Source: Rhabditoides inermis
Taxonomy: Eukaryota > Nematoda > Chromadorea > Rhabditida > Rhabditidae
DNA length: 64,000 nt
Assembly: GCA_963966185.1 (NCBI GenBank)
Contig: CAWZYM010000010.1
Coordinates: 87,501 to 151,500, forward strand
Direction of reading: 5' to 3'
This document shows positions 11,263 through 23,653 of this stretch, piece after piece. The first letter of the stretch is position 1. Each line of letters starts with the position of its first letter. The notes below the pieces were generated by a model. It was not told the DNA's origin. It saw nothing but the letters and a program-made list of their open reading frames with translations, and did no database searches. Made by a program: the position numbers and the translations under genes.

Positions 11263-12181
11263 TTCTCCTTCCGCGCAGGCTTCCTTCAACCCCGCCCCAG
11301 TGTGCAATATCCATCCCAATGTTCACAGCTCACTTCTTGCGTATAAACTGTATTCCTCTACACGAATAACGTCGACGTAAGCATAAGCGATCAATCATAT
11401 CACCTGGGGTGTGCTTGTTGTGTGGAAGAAGCAACGTGGGTGGCCCCGATCAGCTGACGCTGGCAGGTAGATAGTATCTGAATGCCACTCAACCGCCTTT
11501 TTGTCATAGCTGACATGCCGATGTCGAATGGGCGCTATATGGGGGGCTATCCGGCTTCTCTCTCTCTCTCTCTCTCTCTCCCAGCACGAATCACTCGTTT
11601 TTTCCTCGAACTCATATGACTGTGCCGCGGGGGAACTACGAAAACATGCGACAATCAAGCCGCGCCATCCGCGCCGTATTTCTATTTTTTGAAGTCGAAA
11701 TCGGTGATCGATGACTATCTAAGGCAAACAACAATGTCCGCCCCGAAACGGTTGCAAGAACGGGCCGAGGCGCATTCCATTCTTCTTGCTGCCGAATCAG
11801 GCGCATAGCGGCATAGCCCGAACAGTATACGGCACCGCCCTTCTCTGGAAAAACTCACTGCTATGACCTATGCCAGCTCGGATCAGCTATATAAGACGCT
11901 CGCACCTGGGATGGAGACAATTCTATTCCGTTCGCCCTCGTCTCATCTCATCGCAGCGCGCGCTGAGAAATGGTGCAAACCCGGCGCGTTTCACTCGCAG
12001 CGCGCGACCTGGGCATATAGCGCGCTCGTTTGCGATGCGATAACAACTAACAGTAGGAGCGGTGAGGGTTTCCATCTTTCGGCTGAATCCATGATCGAAA
12101 AATCTTTCTCGAGCTCGTTCTTTTGTCGCGATGATTGTGATTTGCCGATGAAACGATATTCACCATGTTTCCACTTTTCAG
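11263..12181. other. Intergenic region upstream of collagen 2
   Basis: No supported gene. Contains a (TC)n run at 11558-11581 and moderately GC-rich DNA. The collagen 2 ATG is immediately preceded by TTTTCAG, an acceptor-like site fitting trans-splicing. Confidence 0.5.
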
Positions 12182-13193
12182 ATGAGCTGGCTAGTGGGAG
12201 GCGGCAGTGCGGTGGCGGCTGTTGCTACCGCAGCGTTTCTCGTTGTGTGTGGCCTCATCCTCAACGACATCAACTCACTGCAGTGGGAGTTCGAGGAGGG
12301 CGTCGGCGAGTTTAAGGTATAGTTCTATGCTCGCAATAAGTTCGGTGGGGTAGATCAGAGGAAGACGGAGCTCTTCCTCTGATCTACCCCATCGAACTTA
12401 TTGATCTACCCCATGTCAGCTCTCGGCTATAGCCCGCAAAACAAGAGGGGCATATGGTTACGGCACCGTATTTCGATCTGCTAGCGAGGTAGATCGAAGA
12501 CTATCGCTCTAGCGCAGGCTATACACATACAACATGTGACGTCGTTGTCGTTTTTCGGGAAGCTAATTAAATCAGCGTCAGTGTAAGCGAAAGCGAATCA
12601 GCCCAGCGACCATCAATCATGCTGTCGAATCGTTCATGAGCGTTTCAAAAATGTACAGTACCTTGTTTTAATTGAGCGTGGAACATACTTGTATGCGTTT
12701 TCGATATTCGAAATAGGTACTGCGAGTTGAAAATAGGCAATCCAGGTGGTCTCAAAGTCAAAATGTGAGGAAACGTAACGCAGCATGGTTCCGTTTAAGA
12801 TCCTGGCCGACGATGCGTGGCGGCTGATCCAGCACAAGCACCTCTACCCTTCGGAGGAAGAGACCCGCGCCCCGCCCACATTCGACTCCCTCTTCCGTAG
12901 AGCGAGGCAGGCCGGCAACGAGCAGTGCAGTGAGTATACTAGCCTGGACCCACCTAGTACGAGACTATGTTGAATTATCGGACCTCTACTAGGTAGCTAG
13001 CTAGAACTAGGTAGGAATAGCTCACATTCGACTCGCTGTTCCGTAGAGCAAGGCAGGCCGGCAACGAGCAGTGTAGTGAGTTGACATGACCCACACTCAC
13101 TAAAGTCCTCTCCAATTCTCCAGGAGCACGATTTAAGCGCAAGCACATTGTACGTTGTGGCAAACAATTTACGGGATCTGTATCTTTGCATTT

Positions 13194-13234
<41 letters not shown>

Positions 13235-14213
13235 CACTGACAGATGTTCAAAGTGCAGTGAGTAGGAACAGTTTTCTTCTTAGACTTCTCACAAGAGACA
13301 TCTCTTACAAGATCTCTTTTGTCTTGGGTTCCCAGGGTCATCAGACGATCCCGAGAGACATCTCTCCATTCATAAATCCATTCAGACTGCGGCACGAGCT
13401 CGCGCGGTTGTCCGGCCGGCCCGCCGGGCCCTCCCGGCAGGCCGGGCGCGCGCGGAGAGCGGGGCTTCGACGGGGATGATGGAAGGCCCGGGGCCAGCGG
13501 CGTCTCCCTCGCCGTCACCCACGACCTGCCCGGCGGATGCATCGCCTGCCCGCCCGGAGAGCCCGGAGACCAGGTAGATCAGTAGATCGAGTAGATCATA
13601 CGTCAGATCAATAGATTATACGTCCGGAGACCAGGTAGATCAAGTAGATCAGTATCAGTAGTCTCATTCTGTCACGCTCTCTCTCATACGTAGATAGATG
13701 CGTGGATAGATTAGATGGAAACAATCACACAGTTGTAGCGTGGAACGATCACATGTATAGGTTGGAACTTGGATCGTATGAACCCGTTGATTACAGGGCC
13801 AGCCGGGCACCATTGGACAGGCTGGCCAGGATGGCTCGTGCGGACCGCGTGGATTCCCCGGCAACAACGGACAGCCGGGTCCGCGCGGAGAGCCGGGAGC
13901 GCCCGGACAGCCCGGTCTCGCCGGTGGTCCCGGAAGGAACGGACAGCCCGGCAGGCCCGGCACCGAGTACCTCATCGGCCGACCCGGACCCGCTGGCAGG
14001 CCGGGAGCCAAGGGACCGCCGGGACATCCTGGAAAGAACGGCAAGTGCGGAGACAACGGACAGCCTGGACCTAAGGGTCAGCCCGGAAACCAGGGTCAGC
14101 ATGGAAAGTGCGGGGAGGACGGAACCGAGGGAGAGCCGGGACCCGATGGAAACCCGGGCGACGACGGCAACTACTGCTCCTGCCCCAACCATCAGTACAG
14201 CAAGAAGCTGTGA
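12182..14213 (+). CDS. Cuticle collagen 2
   Basis: Exons 12182-12316, 12800-12929, 13386-13573, 13797-14213, giving 289 aa. N-terminal membrane segment (AVAAVATAAFLVVCGLIL), then the cuticle-collagen N domain (NDINSLQWEFEEGVGEFK, ILADDAWRLIQHKHLY), a first Cys-bounded Gly-X-Y block (GCPAGPPGPPGRPGARG), an interruption (TCIACP-like, here GGCIACPPG), a long Gly-X-Y block and the tail YCSCPNHQYSKKL. The exon junction after GEFK matches collagen 1, and the two genes share orientation and domain order, so they are probably diverged tandem duplicates. Intron 1 carries a family A repeat at 12326-12530; introns 2 and 3 carry degraded copies of the ends of the preceding exons (13022-13080 and 13622-13650). 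Confidence 0.93.
12326..12530 (+). repeat. Dispersed repeat, family A copy in collagen 2 intron
   Basis: Starts ATGCTCGCAATAAGTTC and includes GGTAGATCAGAGGAAGACGG, as in the copies at 1170-1315 and 7434-7575. This copy also has an internal inverted insert (TTCCTCTGATCTACCCC) that can fold back on its own left part. Confidence 0.65.
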
Positions 14214-14432
14214 TGATGTCACTCGTGACGTCAAGATCAATGTACATACGCATCCAAACCTCACGTTCAATACGAATACACTTTATGATACACTCTCTAC
14301 ATCGAATAAAAGTCTTTTTCTGTCACTCTATATGTATACGATATGTGGGTAACGTGAGGTATGATCCCCTAACAAAGGTGAACAAATGTGCAAATGCGAG
14401 TCAAACTGTGGGCGGGGCGAAGTGGGCGGGGC

Positions 14433-14673
14433 TTAGTTCTCCTTCTCCTTGCACTCCTCCTGCTGCTTCTTCTGCTCCTCCGCCAGCTCCTCCCACTTGT
14501 TGGCGTTGAATCTAAAGTACAGTAAGAATACCGTAATTCAGTTTAGTACTACAGTACTCACTCGCATCGCTCCTTGAGAATTTTCGCTTCCGGGACGATC
14601 TTTGCGATCAAATCGTAGCACGGCATGCAGATTCCTCGCATGAAACCGACCTGAAAGGATCTCTCTCCCTCCT

Positions 14674-14717
<44 letters not shown>

Positions 14718-15174
14718 CACCTGCATCTGTGGTAGTTCATGTGCGTGATCCCGGTCCATCATCGGAATGGGCGTTTTGCCGTTGAGCTTCTCCGCGTCTC
14801 CCTACAGTACTATTTGATTACCTGCACATCATGGTGCCGTACATCGAACCACCGGCTGTGGTAGCAGGTGTCAGTTTTATTTATTAGAAGATTAAGTAGC
14901 ACAGAAGTGTCAGTTCTCTCCAAAATCAGATGGTATTATAGAGTTCATGAAAACATGATGTACTTCGTGTGATCATACAGTACCAAGTTACAATCTACAT
15001 AATCAATCTACTCCACAGTACTTTTACTACAGTACCTGCTCGTAGAATTCCTCGAAGATGACTTTGACCGTCTCGGTCTGGATCTGCCACGGTTTGGCGG
15101 CGGCGATCAGATCGCAGCCCGTCATGAAGATGGCCTGAGGGCATGCGGTTAGAGAGAGGGGTGAAGAGAAAGAG

Positions 15175-15239
<65 letters not shown>

Positions 15240-16222
15240 GAGAACGCCACCTGTGTGAGCAGTCGGTGATCCTGATTGTCCACATCGTACTGCCCGGCGT
15301 CGATGATGTGGTTCAACTTCGCCCTGAAGTATAGTTTGTGTTTTGATCACTCTGTAGTTTGGCCTGTAGTTTGCTCTCACTTATTCGGGAAGAACAGCGC
15401 AAGATCGGTGGCGAGAATGCAGTGCTTGACGAGCGATAGCGCCGATTTGTACTCGTCCGATGACATTGCCTGAAAAACGTATCGAAACGTATCCTCTAAG
15501 AAAAAACGTATCGAAACGTATCCTCGGAAAAGAAAAACGTATCGAAATGTATTGAAAAGTATCGAAACGTATCCTAAAACAGCGTGAAACGTACCTTGAG
15601 TATGTTGTGGCCGTCCTGCTGTAGAATGGTGACGGTCTGATTGAAGTGGTGGTGCTCCATTACGGATGTACTGAATCGATCAATATCGATCAATACAATC
15701 AATCAATATCTATCGATACAATCAATAGATATATTAATCGATACAATCAATCGATACCTGTATATGGATGCCAGCGGGGTGCTCATGTTCTTCATGTACG
15801 CGTTGTTCTTGCCGCGATGGTCGAGGTCGTGGCAGAGGCAGGACACGAACAGCGCGAGGGCCTGCGGGGGATACGGTAGGTTACGGTAGGTTACGGTTTG
15901 TTAGATAGGGTTATGGTAGAGTTAACAAGGCATTCGCCTGGAGATACGCTAGGTCACGGTAGGTTACAGTATGTTTGATAGGGTTACGGTCGATTGTTTC
16001 ATAGTTGTGAATTTGGAGGAACCGAACACAAAAAAATTACGGAGAATATATAGGTTTTGCGAGAAACAACTGGGATTCAGTATCCAGGCGAAAAAGTTGT
16101 ATACCTGTTTTCGAACCTTATGAATCAATATCAATCGATACCTCATTTGGTGTGAAGACCTGCTGCTCGCGTGTGTTGTGCAGCATGACGAACATGGCGT
16201 GCGCGACCGACCAGCCTGAAGG

Positions 16223-16273
<51 letters not shown>

Positions 16274-17060
16274 CTCCCTTCCTCTCTCTCTCTCCTCCCT
16301 TCCTCTCTCTCTCTCTCTCTCTGTCTCTCTCCCCCCTCTCTCTCTCCCTTTATCTCTCCCTCACTCTCTCCCCCTCCTCTCTCACCATGCGCCCAGTTGT
16401 GGTAGGCCACTCGGCGGTAGTTCTTGCGCACCGTCAGCACGAATCGAATCAGGTCGTCCGTGTCGAAGCGACTGCAATAGGAGTACGGTATTACAGTAGG
16501 CGGGGTACGGTATTACAGTAGGCACTAATGTGCGATATTACTATATTACAGTAGACAATAGTGCACTGTATTACAGTAGGCATTAGTGTACTGTATTACA
16601 GTAGGCATTAGTGTACGGTATTACAGTAGGCATTAATGTACTGTATTACACTAGGCATGTATTACAGTAGGCATAAGTGTACTGTAATACAGTAGGCATT
16701 AGTGTACTGTATTACTGTAGGCATAAGTGTACTGTATATGCTATTCTGAAAATATGCTCATTCTGATTGATTAGCGTACAGTCAAAGTCAAAGTCAAAGT
16801 CAAAGTCAAAGTCAAAGTCAAAGTCGAATCAACAACACCATTCAACGTACAGTAGTTCAGTAGAGCACAGAATCGAGAGGGAAATGATTATATTCCTATA
16901 GATCGACTATTTTCTCTCACATCTGATCCTTAAACAGGGTCTGAAACATGTACACGGCGTACAGGGGCTTCTCCAGCTCGGAGAGACGCAGGCCGTTGAA
17001 GTCGAAGCTGGAAGAGAGGGTTGAGAGAGGGGGGGGGGGGGAGAGAGGGAGGGAGAGAGA

Positions 17061-17159
<99 letters not shown>

Positions 17160-17779
17160 TAGAGAGAGAGAGAGGGGGAGAGAGGGGGGGAGAGAGAGTC
17201 TGCGTACGTCTCTAGCTCGACGACGCGGTCCTTCAGTTGTATCTTCTTCAGCTTGGCCACCTCGTCGCGGTTGCACACGCTGTGATAAGCGAGAACCTGA
17301 ACGGGGGTTATTGCGTTCACAAACAAATAGAACACCCTCTAGTGAAAAATAGAACACTCCCTCTTGCCAGCACCTGAACAGGATATGGTGCGTGATGGCG
17401 TGTACAATTTGAAAACTAGAACACTGTCGTCAAGGAGCTAGTGAGCTAGTGAGCAAGTGATGCAACAACATCCCAATCACTCTTTATCTTCTTTCCAAAT
17501 GTATCCCTTTTTGCCTTTCTCATACATATAAATTGATCTTTGTATAGAGTCGATCACTATCTCGTATCTCACCGCTCACCATCTACTTACTTACGAGTAG
17601 ATCAATAAACAGAGTTGATCTTCAGGTATTCTCCTCTTACCTCCAGCGCCACTCGGTACTTTTGCTCGCTGCGCCGGATGCGGTCGTAGAGCTTGGCGTG
17701 GTGGAGCGCCAGACCACAGTACACCGCGAAGATCTGCAGAGGTGAATTCTCTCTCTCTCCCTCTCTCCCCTCTCTCTCT

Positions 17780-17820
<41 letters not shown>

Positions 17821-18773
17821 CCACCTCGAAGCTGTCCTCGTCCTGCTTGGTGAACAGGCCGTCGTGCTTGTTCACCATCTGCACCACGCCGATCACCCTG
17901 TAAGAAGCGATGTGGAACACCCACGAAGGTCAGACCACCCACGAAGACCACCCACGAAGGTTGGACCACCCACGAAGACCACCCACGAAGGTCAGACCAC
18001 CCACGAAGACCACCCACGAAGGTTGGACCACCCACGAAGGTTAGACCACTCACGAAGTATAGTGTGAACCACTCCCGAAGTTCAAAAAGACCTAAACTAT
18101 GCAAGAAGATTGCGATGGACCACCCAAAATGGAGGCTAGACCACTCAACAAGAAAACCAACGAAAAATGGACCACCCACGAAGATCAGAAGATCAGACCA
18201 CCCACGACGCCCTCCCCCCAACACTCACACTCCTCGAATGAAGATCGGCATGCACAGGATGCTCTTCGTCGTGTAGCCCGTCTTCGAGTCCACTTCCTTG
18301 TTGAACCTGCGACGGTTACTGTAGACTAATTGGGATTACTGTAGGAATAATTTGATTACTGTAGTTGTAGCACCACGAGTAGTGTATTCACAATACAATT
18401 AATTACTGTAGTAACAATAGGATTACTGTACAATCACCTACCGTACCTGGCATCTATGTACGCGTCCTCGATGTTGAGTCCCTCGCCAGTAGACGCTACG
18501 TAGCCAGCGATTCCCTTGGTCATGTCGAAGCTGGAATGTGTGGTGTGACCCAGTGACACTACAGTACCCCTAACCCCTAATTGATTTTTCATGAAGACAC
18601 TATAGTAGTCCACACAATCCAATCAAAATTTCCATTATTTTGTGACCCAATCATTCTACCGTACCCCTCCTTCACCGTATCTCCTTGTGTCCGTCCTGGT
18701 CGATCTTCACGTGCTCGTCGTTGCCTGTGCCGACGTCGAAGATGCGAGCGTAGAGCTCCTGAACGTCGTGGGT

Positions 18774-18820
<47 letters not shown>

Positions 18821-21256
18821 TCTCTCCCTCTCACCTTGCTCTTCTGATCCACGAGAAACAGCGACGCACGATCAGCGTCTACGAGCTTTTGCGCAAAGTT
18901 CTACAAAAATCGATAATGTATCTTTCGAGAAAATCGATTCACTCACCATGACTTTGAGAATCACCGTGTCCATGCTGACAATGTCTTGGAAGATCGATCT
19001 GCAAAGTCACCTTATTCTTATTTACTTCACACCATTTTGTTTACTTGTTTACTTGTTTGTTTACACTGTTTGTTTACACTGTTTGTTTACTTGTTTGTTT
19101 ACACTGATTGTTTACTTGTTTATACCCCACTTTGCCACATCCAGGAGGAACGAGCTCAGTTTCCGCTGCCGCACGAACGAGTCATATTGCTCGCCGTTCG
19201 ACTGGATGTGCGAGGCGAGCTGCAAAAGGGGCGGGGCTACAGTGGGCGGAGCATGTGTTCGAAACCTGCGCAAAGTAGAGTCCCGAACAGGCCCAGGTGG
19301 CGATAACGTTCATCAGCTGCTTCTCCTTCTCCTGCAGCTGCAGGTAGTAGTGAATCTGAAACAATCGATAATCAATCATTACTCAATCAATAATCTACCT
19401 CTCCTATGTTGCTATCCGAGCAGTCCATGAGTTTGAGGACGTAGGACGGCGTTTTCTTGTTCTTCTTGATCTAAAATATCAATCAATAATCAATAAATAT
19501 CTAAATTGTGAATTGAAAATGCAAACCTTCTTCGTTTTGATTTCGTTGTCTTGCTTGTAGACGAGCCAGACGCCCTCCTCGTTCTGAAACAAAGAATGGG
19601 CGGGGCTATGGTGGGCGGAGCTTGCCTGAATGAACAGCTCGTATGCGTCGCTGCAGATCACCTGTCCGAGACAAGCGGATAGCTCGAGCAGAATACGCGC
19701 CTGATTTGAGTCAGCTGTTCTTTAGCAATGGGTATATATTAAATCCCTTCATCCACCTTTATCCGGATCAATAATATGTCAATAATCTCACCTGATCTTC
19801 CGGATGCTGCATGAGGTAGCGTCGACGAGAGGTGAGATCGCTCGCCTTTAATAAACATCGACAATACATCAAGTTATTTAGATCACAATCCATTTCATGA
19901 TGTTTTATTTTTTGACAAAACGTTGCGTGGCCGCTGATTAAATGTAAGTGGTAATGTCTAACGCGAGAAGATCAGCGAATTATGGTATTATAGATATCAA
20001 CGCCAATAAAAGTCTGCTATGCATTTCGTGTATACTGTATCTTTAATGTCTAATGTTTTCAGCCTAATGTAGTTATTCAAAGAGTATATAATTGACAATC
20101 ACGCGCACACATCACGCGCATAATTACAGGACACAGAGTGACACAGTGGTGCGCGTCTCTCGTGCAAAGCTGCAATAACAGCAATGCAATGTTCCGCGAA
20201 CGAAAGTGTTCACACCAATAGCACCTTCCACCCCATAAATAGCTAAATGATACAGATAACCTACGATGAGCTCCAAGTTTGACGCATTGTACATTTTCTA
20301 TTTTGTTACTGCGTCTTTAATGTTGGCAGACTACATCTTAGACAATCATCGCCAACCCCAACAATGCGTCCATGGTACCAGAAGGCGCTGGTGCAGCGGT
20401 GTGCTTTGATACCACGTTATAACATAATTCTCTTCGCGATCGATCGTTGAACCCCGGATCTTCCGCCGCCGATATCGAAACTTCCCCAGAAGCCGCAAGC
20501 AGGGGATGACAAGCATAACCAACAACGCGTACGCATCCACGGGACCACCGAAACCCGTGTTGTTGCAACTCGCAGTAGGCATTGTATTACTGTATTTCAT
20601 CGTATCCCACCTTACGTAATCGATAATGTGTGCTACTTGATTCGAGATAAATCACCGATTCTGATTCCGATATCTCACCATCCACGGTCCGACGAGGCTC
20701 TTCTTGCTGTCCCGCCTTGCCGAGAGACGGGCTGCCCTTCGATTCGTCCACTTCTGAAAAGTGTCCCGCGACACCTGCGGACCCGTCACGTAGTTCTCCA
20801 GGAACTGCAAACAATCAATAATATGTTTATTCACACACAGTTATGGTGATACGGTACGATAATACAGTATGATCTAATAAATCAGGCACAAGAAATCAAA
20901 GGCATACTGTTGGACGAGTATTGATTGATGACAGGATCTCAATTAAGCGTCATGTTCGCCACGCAACTCACGGAGCGGAATCATTCATGAAAAGTCATTA
21001 CACTCAATTTGCAAATCACTCAAAATGTTTTCACTTTGATCTGTGCTATCGAGAGAAAAAAACACATTAAAATATCTCTTTCACTTTGTTTCACTCGGTC
21101 TGCCCATACACTCAGTGTGGGAGGTATAAGGAATCGGAGTACAGGGTAAATCATACCTCGTCACAATGACACCACACGTTACAGTAAGCTACCGTACTAC
21201 CGTACCTGCGGATTGGCCTTGAGAAAGCTGGCGACCTTCTCCTCACTCAGCTCCAT
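14433..21256 (-). CDS. pde-5: GAF-domain cyclic nucleotide phosphodiesterase, PDE5/PDE11 group (C. elegans PDE-5-like)
   Basis: Twenty-seven minus-strand exons join in frame (722 aa): 21206-21256, 20679-20804, 19792-19845, 19626-19700, 19527-19583, 19399-19470, 19266-19355, 19131-19219, 18947-18998, 18835-18900, 18676-18758, 18447-18530, 18229-18306, 17825-17897, 17641-17733, 17208-17296, 16921-17007, 16386-16471, 16142-16215, 15758-15861, 15595-15670, 15381-15469, 15251-15323, 15036-15134, 14721-14801, 14562-14650, 14433-14511. Order: short N-terminus, a diverged first GAF region (about 75-185), a clear second GAF (about 205-375), then the catalytic domain. Catalytic features: HNWAH (His-464, His-468), CHDLDHRG (His-504, Asp-505), EHHHFN, and the substrate glutamine in LPQMQVGFM (Gln-667). 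Family role: hydrolysis of cGMP, possibly cAMP too, with GAF-mediated allostery. The intron after LFIQ has a GC donor. Upstream bases before ATG are open, so a further 5' exon is possible. Confidence 0.93.
16490..16740. repeat. Tandem repeat of about 24 bp in PDE intron
   Basis: Around ten imperfect copies of GTATTACAGTAGGCATTAGT plus a few bases. Contains the TACAGTA word that is dispersed through the introns of this window. Followed at 16783-16825 by an (AAAGTC)n run. Confidence 0.75.
17921..18220. repeat. GACCACCCACGAAG minisatellite in PDE intron
   Basis: About a dozen tandem copies of GACCACCCACGAAG with short spacers, degrading to the right. The same word, reverse complemented (CGTGGGTGGTC), occurs three times in tandem in an IFT70 intron at 588-632 and once at 18765-18776 next to a (TC)n run. 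Confidence 0.75.
19846..20678. other. Longest 5' intron of the PDE gene
   Basis: 833 bp with no supported exon. The flanking exons are both phase 0, so no exon is required here. Some open stretches around 20340-20600 lack splice sites and family similarity. Confidence 0.5.
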
Positions 21257-21536
21257 CGCGTCCTCGGCTCGGATCAACGCCAGCCTGTCAGGTGAAGGGA
21301 GGGAGAGAGTGAGGAGTCGGCTGGAGACTGGAGATGAGTCGGCGCGTCGCCCCTAGCAACGGGATCATCCCCTCATTCCCTCATATAGCGCGCCACTCTC
21401 GCTAATGTCCCAATCGTTCAAGCCGGGTTTGGGTTCGGATTTGGATTTCGTAGCGCGCGAGGCGATGTTTGTGTAGTATAATGAGGACGTGACCGGGGGG
21501 GGGGGGAAGGTATGCGCGCGCCAACCTGCAAACACT
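21257..21536. promoter_or_regulatory. Divergent promoter region, PDE / glycosyltransferase
   Basis: 280 bp between the start codons of the minus-strand PDE and the plus-strand glycosyltransferase. Contains a G9+ run at 21495-21506. No specific site identified. Confidence 0.4.
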
Positions 21537-22982
21537 ATGCGACACGTGTGGTGGGCGCTTGTCGGCGCGCAGCTATTCTCGATGTGCCTTTTTGCCGGGT
21601 GGATGGTGAGAGAGGAGGAGGAGGGAGAGGCAAGTCCGATCACTTCGCTCCTGCCACTGCCCGACTGCCGCCGGCTCTTCACTCCCCGCGAATCGCCGAA
21701 CTACAATCAAACTGTGGTGGAGGAGGCGAAGCGATGGCAGTGCGTTTCCTACTATCATTCCTGATCACTATCTTGGAAACTATGGTTTGACAACGCGTTG
21801 TGTCGTTGTATAGTCTTTCAAATTCGGTTTCAAAAGAAGTGGGAGACCGTCCGCTATAGTCGGATTGGATCCTATATGCCATCCGTGACATTTTACACAT
21901 TGTGCAGTTTCGTGCAACACAACATGTATACCTTCAAAGATCCAAAACGCTTAATGAGAGGGAATCGAACCCATGGGCTGCTCGCAACGATCGCGCGCTG
22001 GCTGCGCGATCTACCACTGCGCCATCGAGGCTCATACGGAGAGATCATTGATTCTCGCCGATATGTTTGCTCGTTATCTCTCATCATTGTACACTGAAGA
22101 GGCCAGTGGAGCTACATGTGCTCTCTCTTCGATCTTTCAATCACTGCCTCTATGGCGCAGTGGTAGAGCGCGCCACCAGTGCGCAGTCGCTGCGTGCTGC
22201 TCATGGGTTCGATTCCTACTCATGTACGCGTTTTGGATATTTGTTGACATACATGTTGTGTTGCACAAAACTGCACAAAATGTGAAATGTCACGGATGGC
22301 ATATAGGATCCAAACCGACTATACTAGGTTTGCGTGCCGATCAGGGTCTCATGTCTCATGCAAACTGTCGCGCGCGCATTTCGCCATCTCATACAAACTA
22401 GAATAGAATAAAATCGTTTGTTTATAAGTTGTACAAACACACAAATCGAACAATGGAATAGTACAGCTACGGTTCAAACTGTCTGTAGAGGGAAAGTGCC
22501 CTGCGCGAGGCAGTTCGAAACCAACAATGCAACTCTATAACAACTCAGGTACGACGCGGCCACTGCTCGCTCTCTGTTCCGCTCCTCCCGGGATCCCTGC
22601 GCGCTGCTGAGAGACATGTTTTTCAATGGAAAGGTGCGGCGCTTATAATTATACCCCTCACTCAGAGCAAGTATATAAGCTTAAATATACAGTATACAGT
22701 GTTTTTTTAATTATAAAATACGAAACTAAACACTTTAGCAATCCTTCGAAGAGCTCAACTATCCGCTCGCCTACGCGATGCTCGTCTACAAAAACGCGCT
22801 GCAGGTGGGTTTTCATAAGATTTCTGGGTCCCACAGCGAATTCCCACTGGTACTGGATACTCATTTGTTAGATGCACGATATGAAGTTTCGAAAAAAATT
22901 TTTACAAACACCATGATACAGATTTCCTGGTGCTCAACGAAGTCAGTGCGCAACAAAACAGCAAACAGTCAGCACAACGCGA

Positions 22983-23025
<43 letters not shown>

Positions 23026-23614
23026 GTCATCTCTATCGAATCTCTGTTTTTGAAACGCACAACTCTTCCAGGTGTACTACCAGCTCTCCTTCAGCGAAAA
23101 TTGGGCATTTACATAAAATCACATTATTTGTCCATTTATGTCGGCTTTCCGAGTTTGTCGGTCAGAAATGGGGAACACACTATATCTCTGTTTTTGAAAC
23201 TCTGTTTCTTTTGTAGTGTCGTGTTCGTGAATCGAAGTACAATGGATTCATGTACAACGTCTCCGCGTCTATCGATTCAAATCTTGGCTCGATCGATGAG
23301 ACAATGATGAGACAAATCCAAGTTGTATTCCAGGTCTACCACCAGCTCTATTGAATATCTGCTTTCATACTACCGAAACACGAGTTTTATAATCCAAGGA
23401 GCCGGACAGCCGGACTCTGTTCTAGGTCTACCACCAGCTCTCCTCCTTCCACCGCGCGCAGCACAGCTTCTGCGTGGCTGTTCCTGAGAACGCCGAGCCG
23501 GGATTCTATGAGGAGATGCTCACGCTGCAACGCTGCTTCCCCAATGTGCACGTCATGGTGGGGACACGCCTGGTTCCTGGTTACCTGTTGTTGTTTACTG
23601 TGAAGAGAGGGAAA

Positions 23615-23653
<39 letters not shown>

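Noticed and set aside
20338..20600. Extra PDE exon in the long 5' intron
   Set aside because: No splice signals or similarity, and flanking exons are phase 0 without it.
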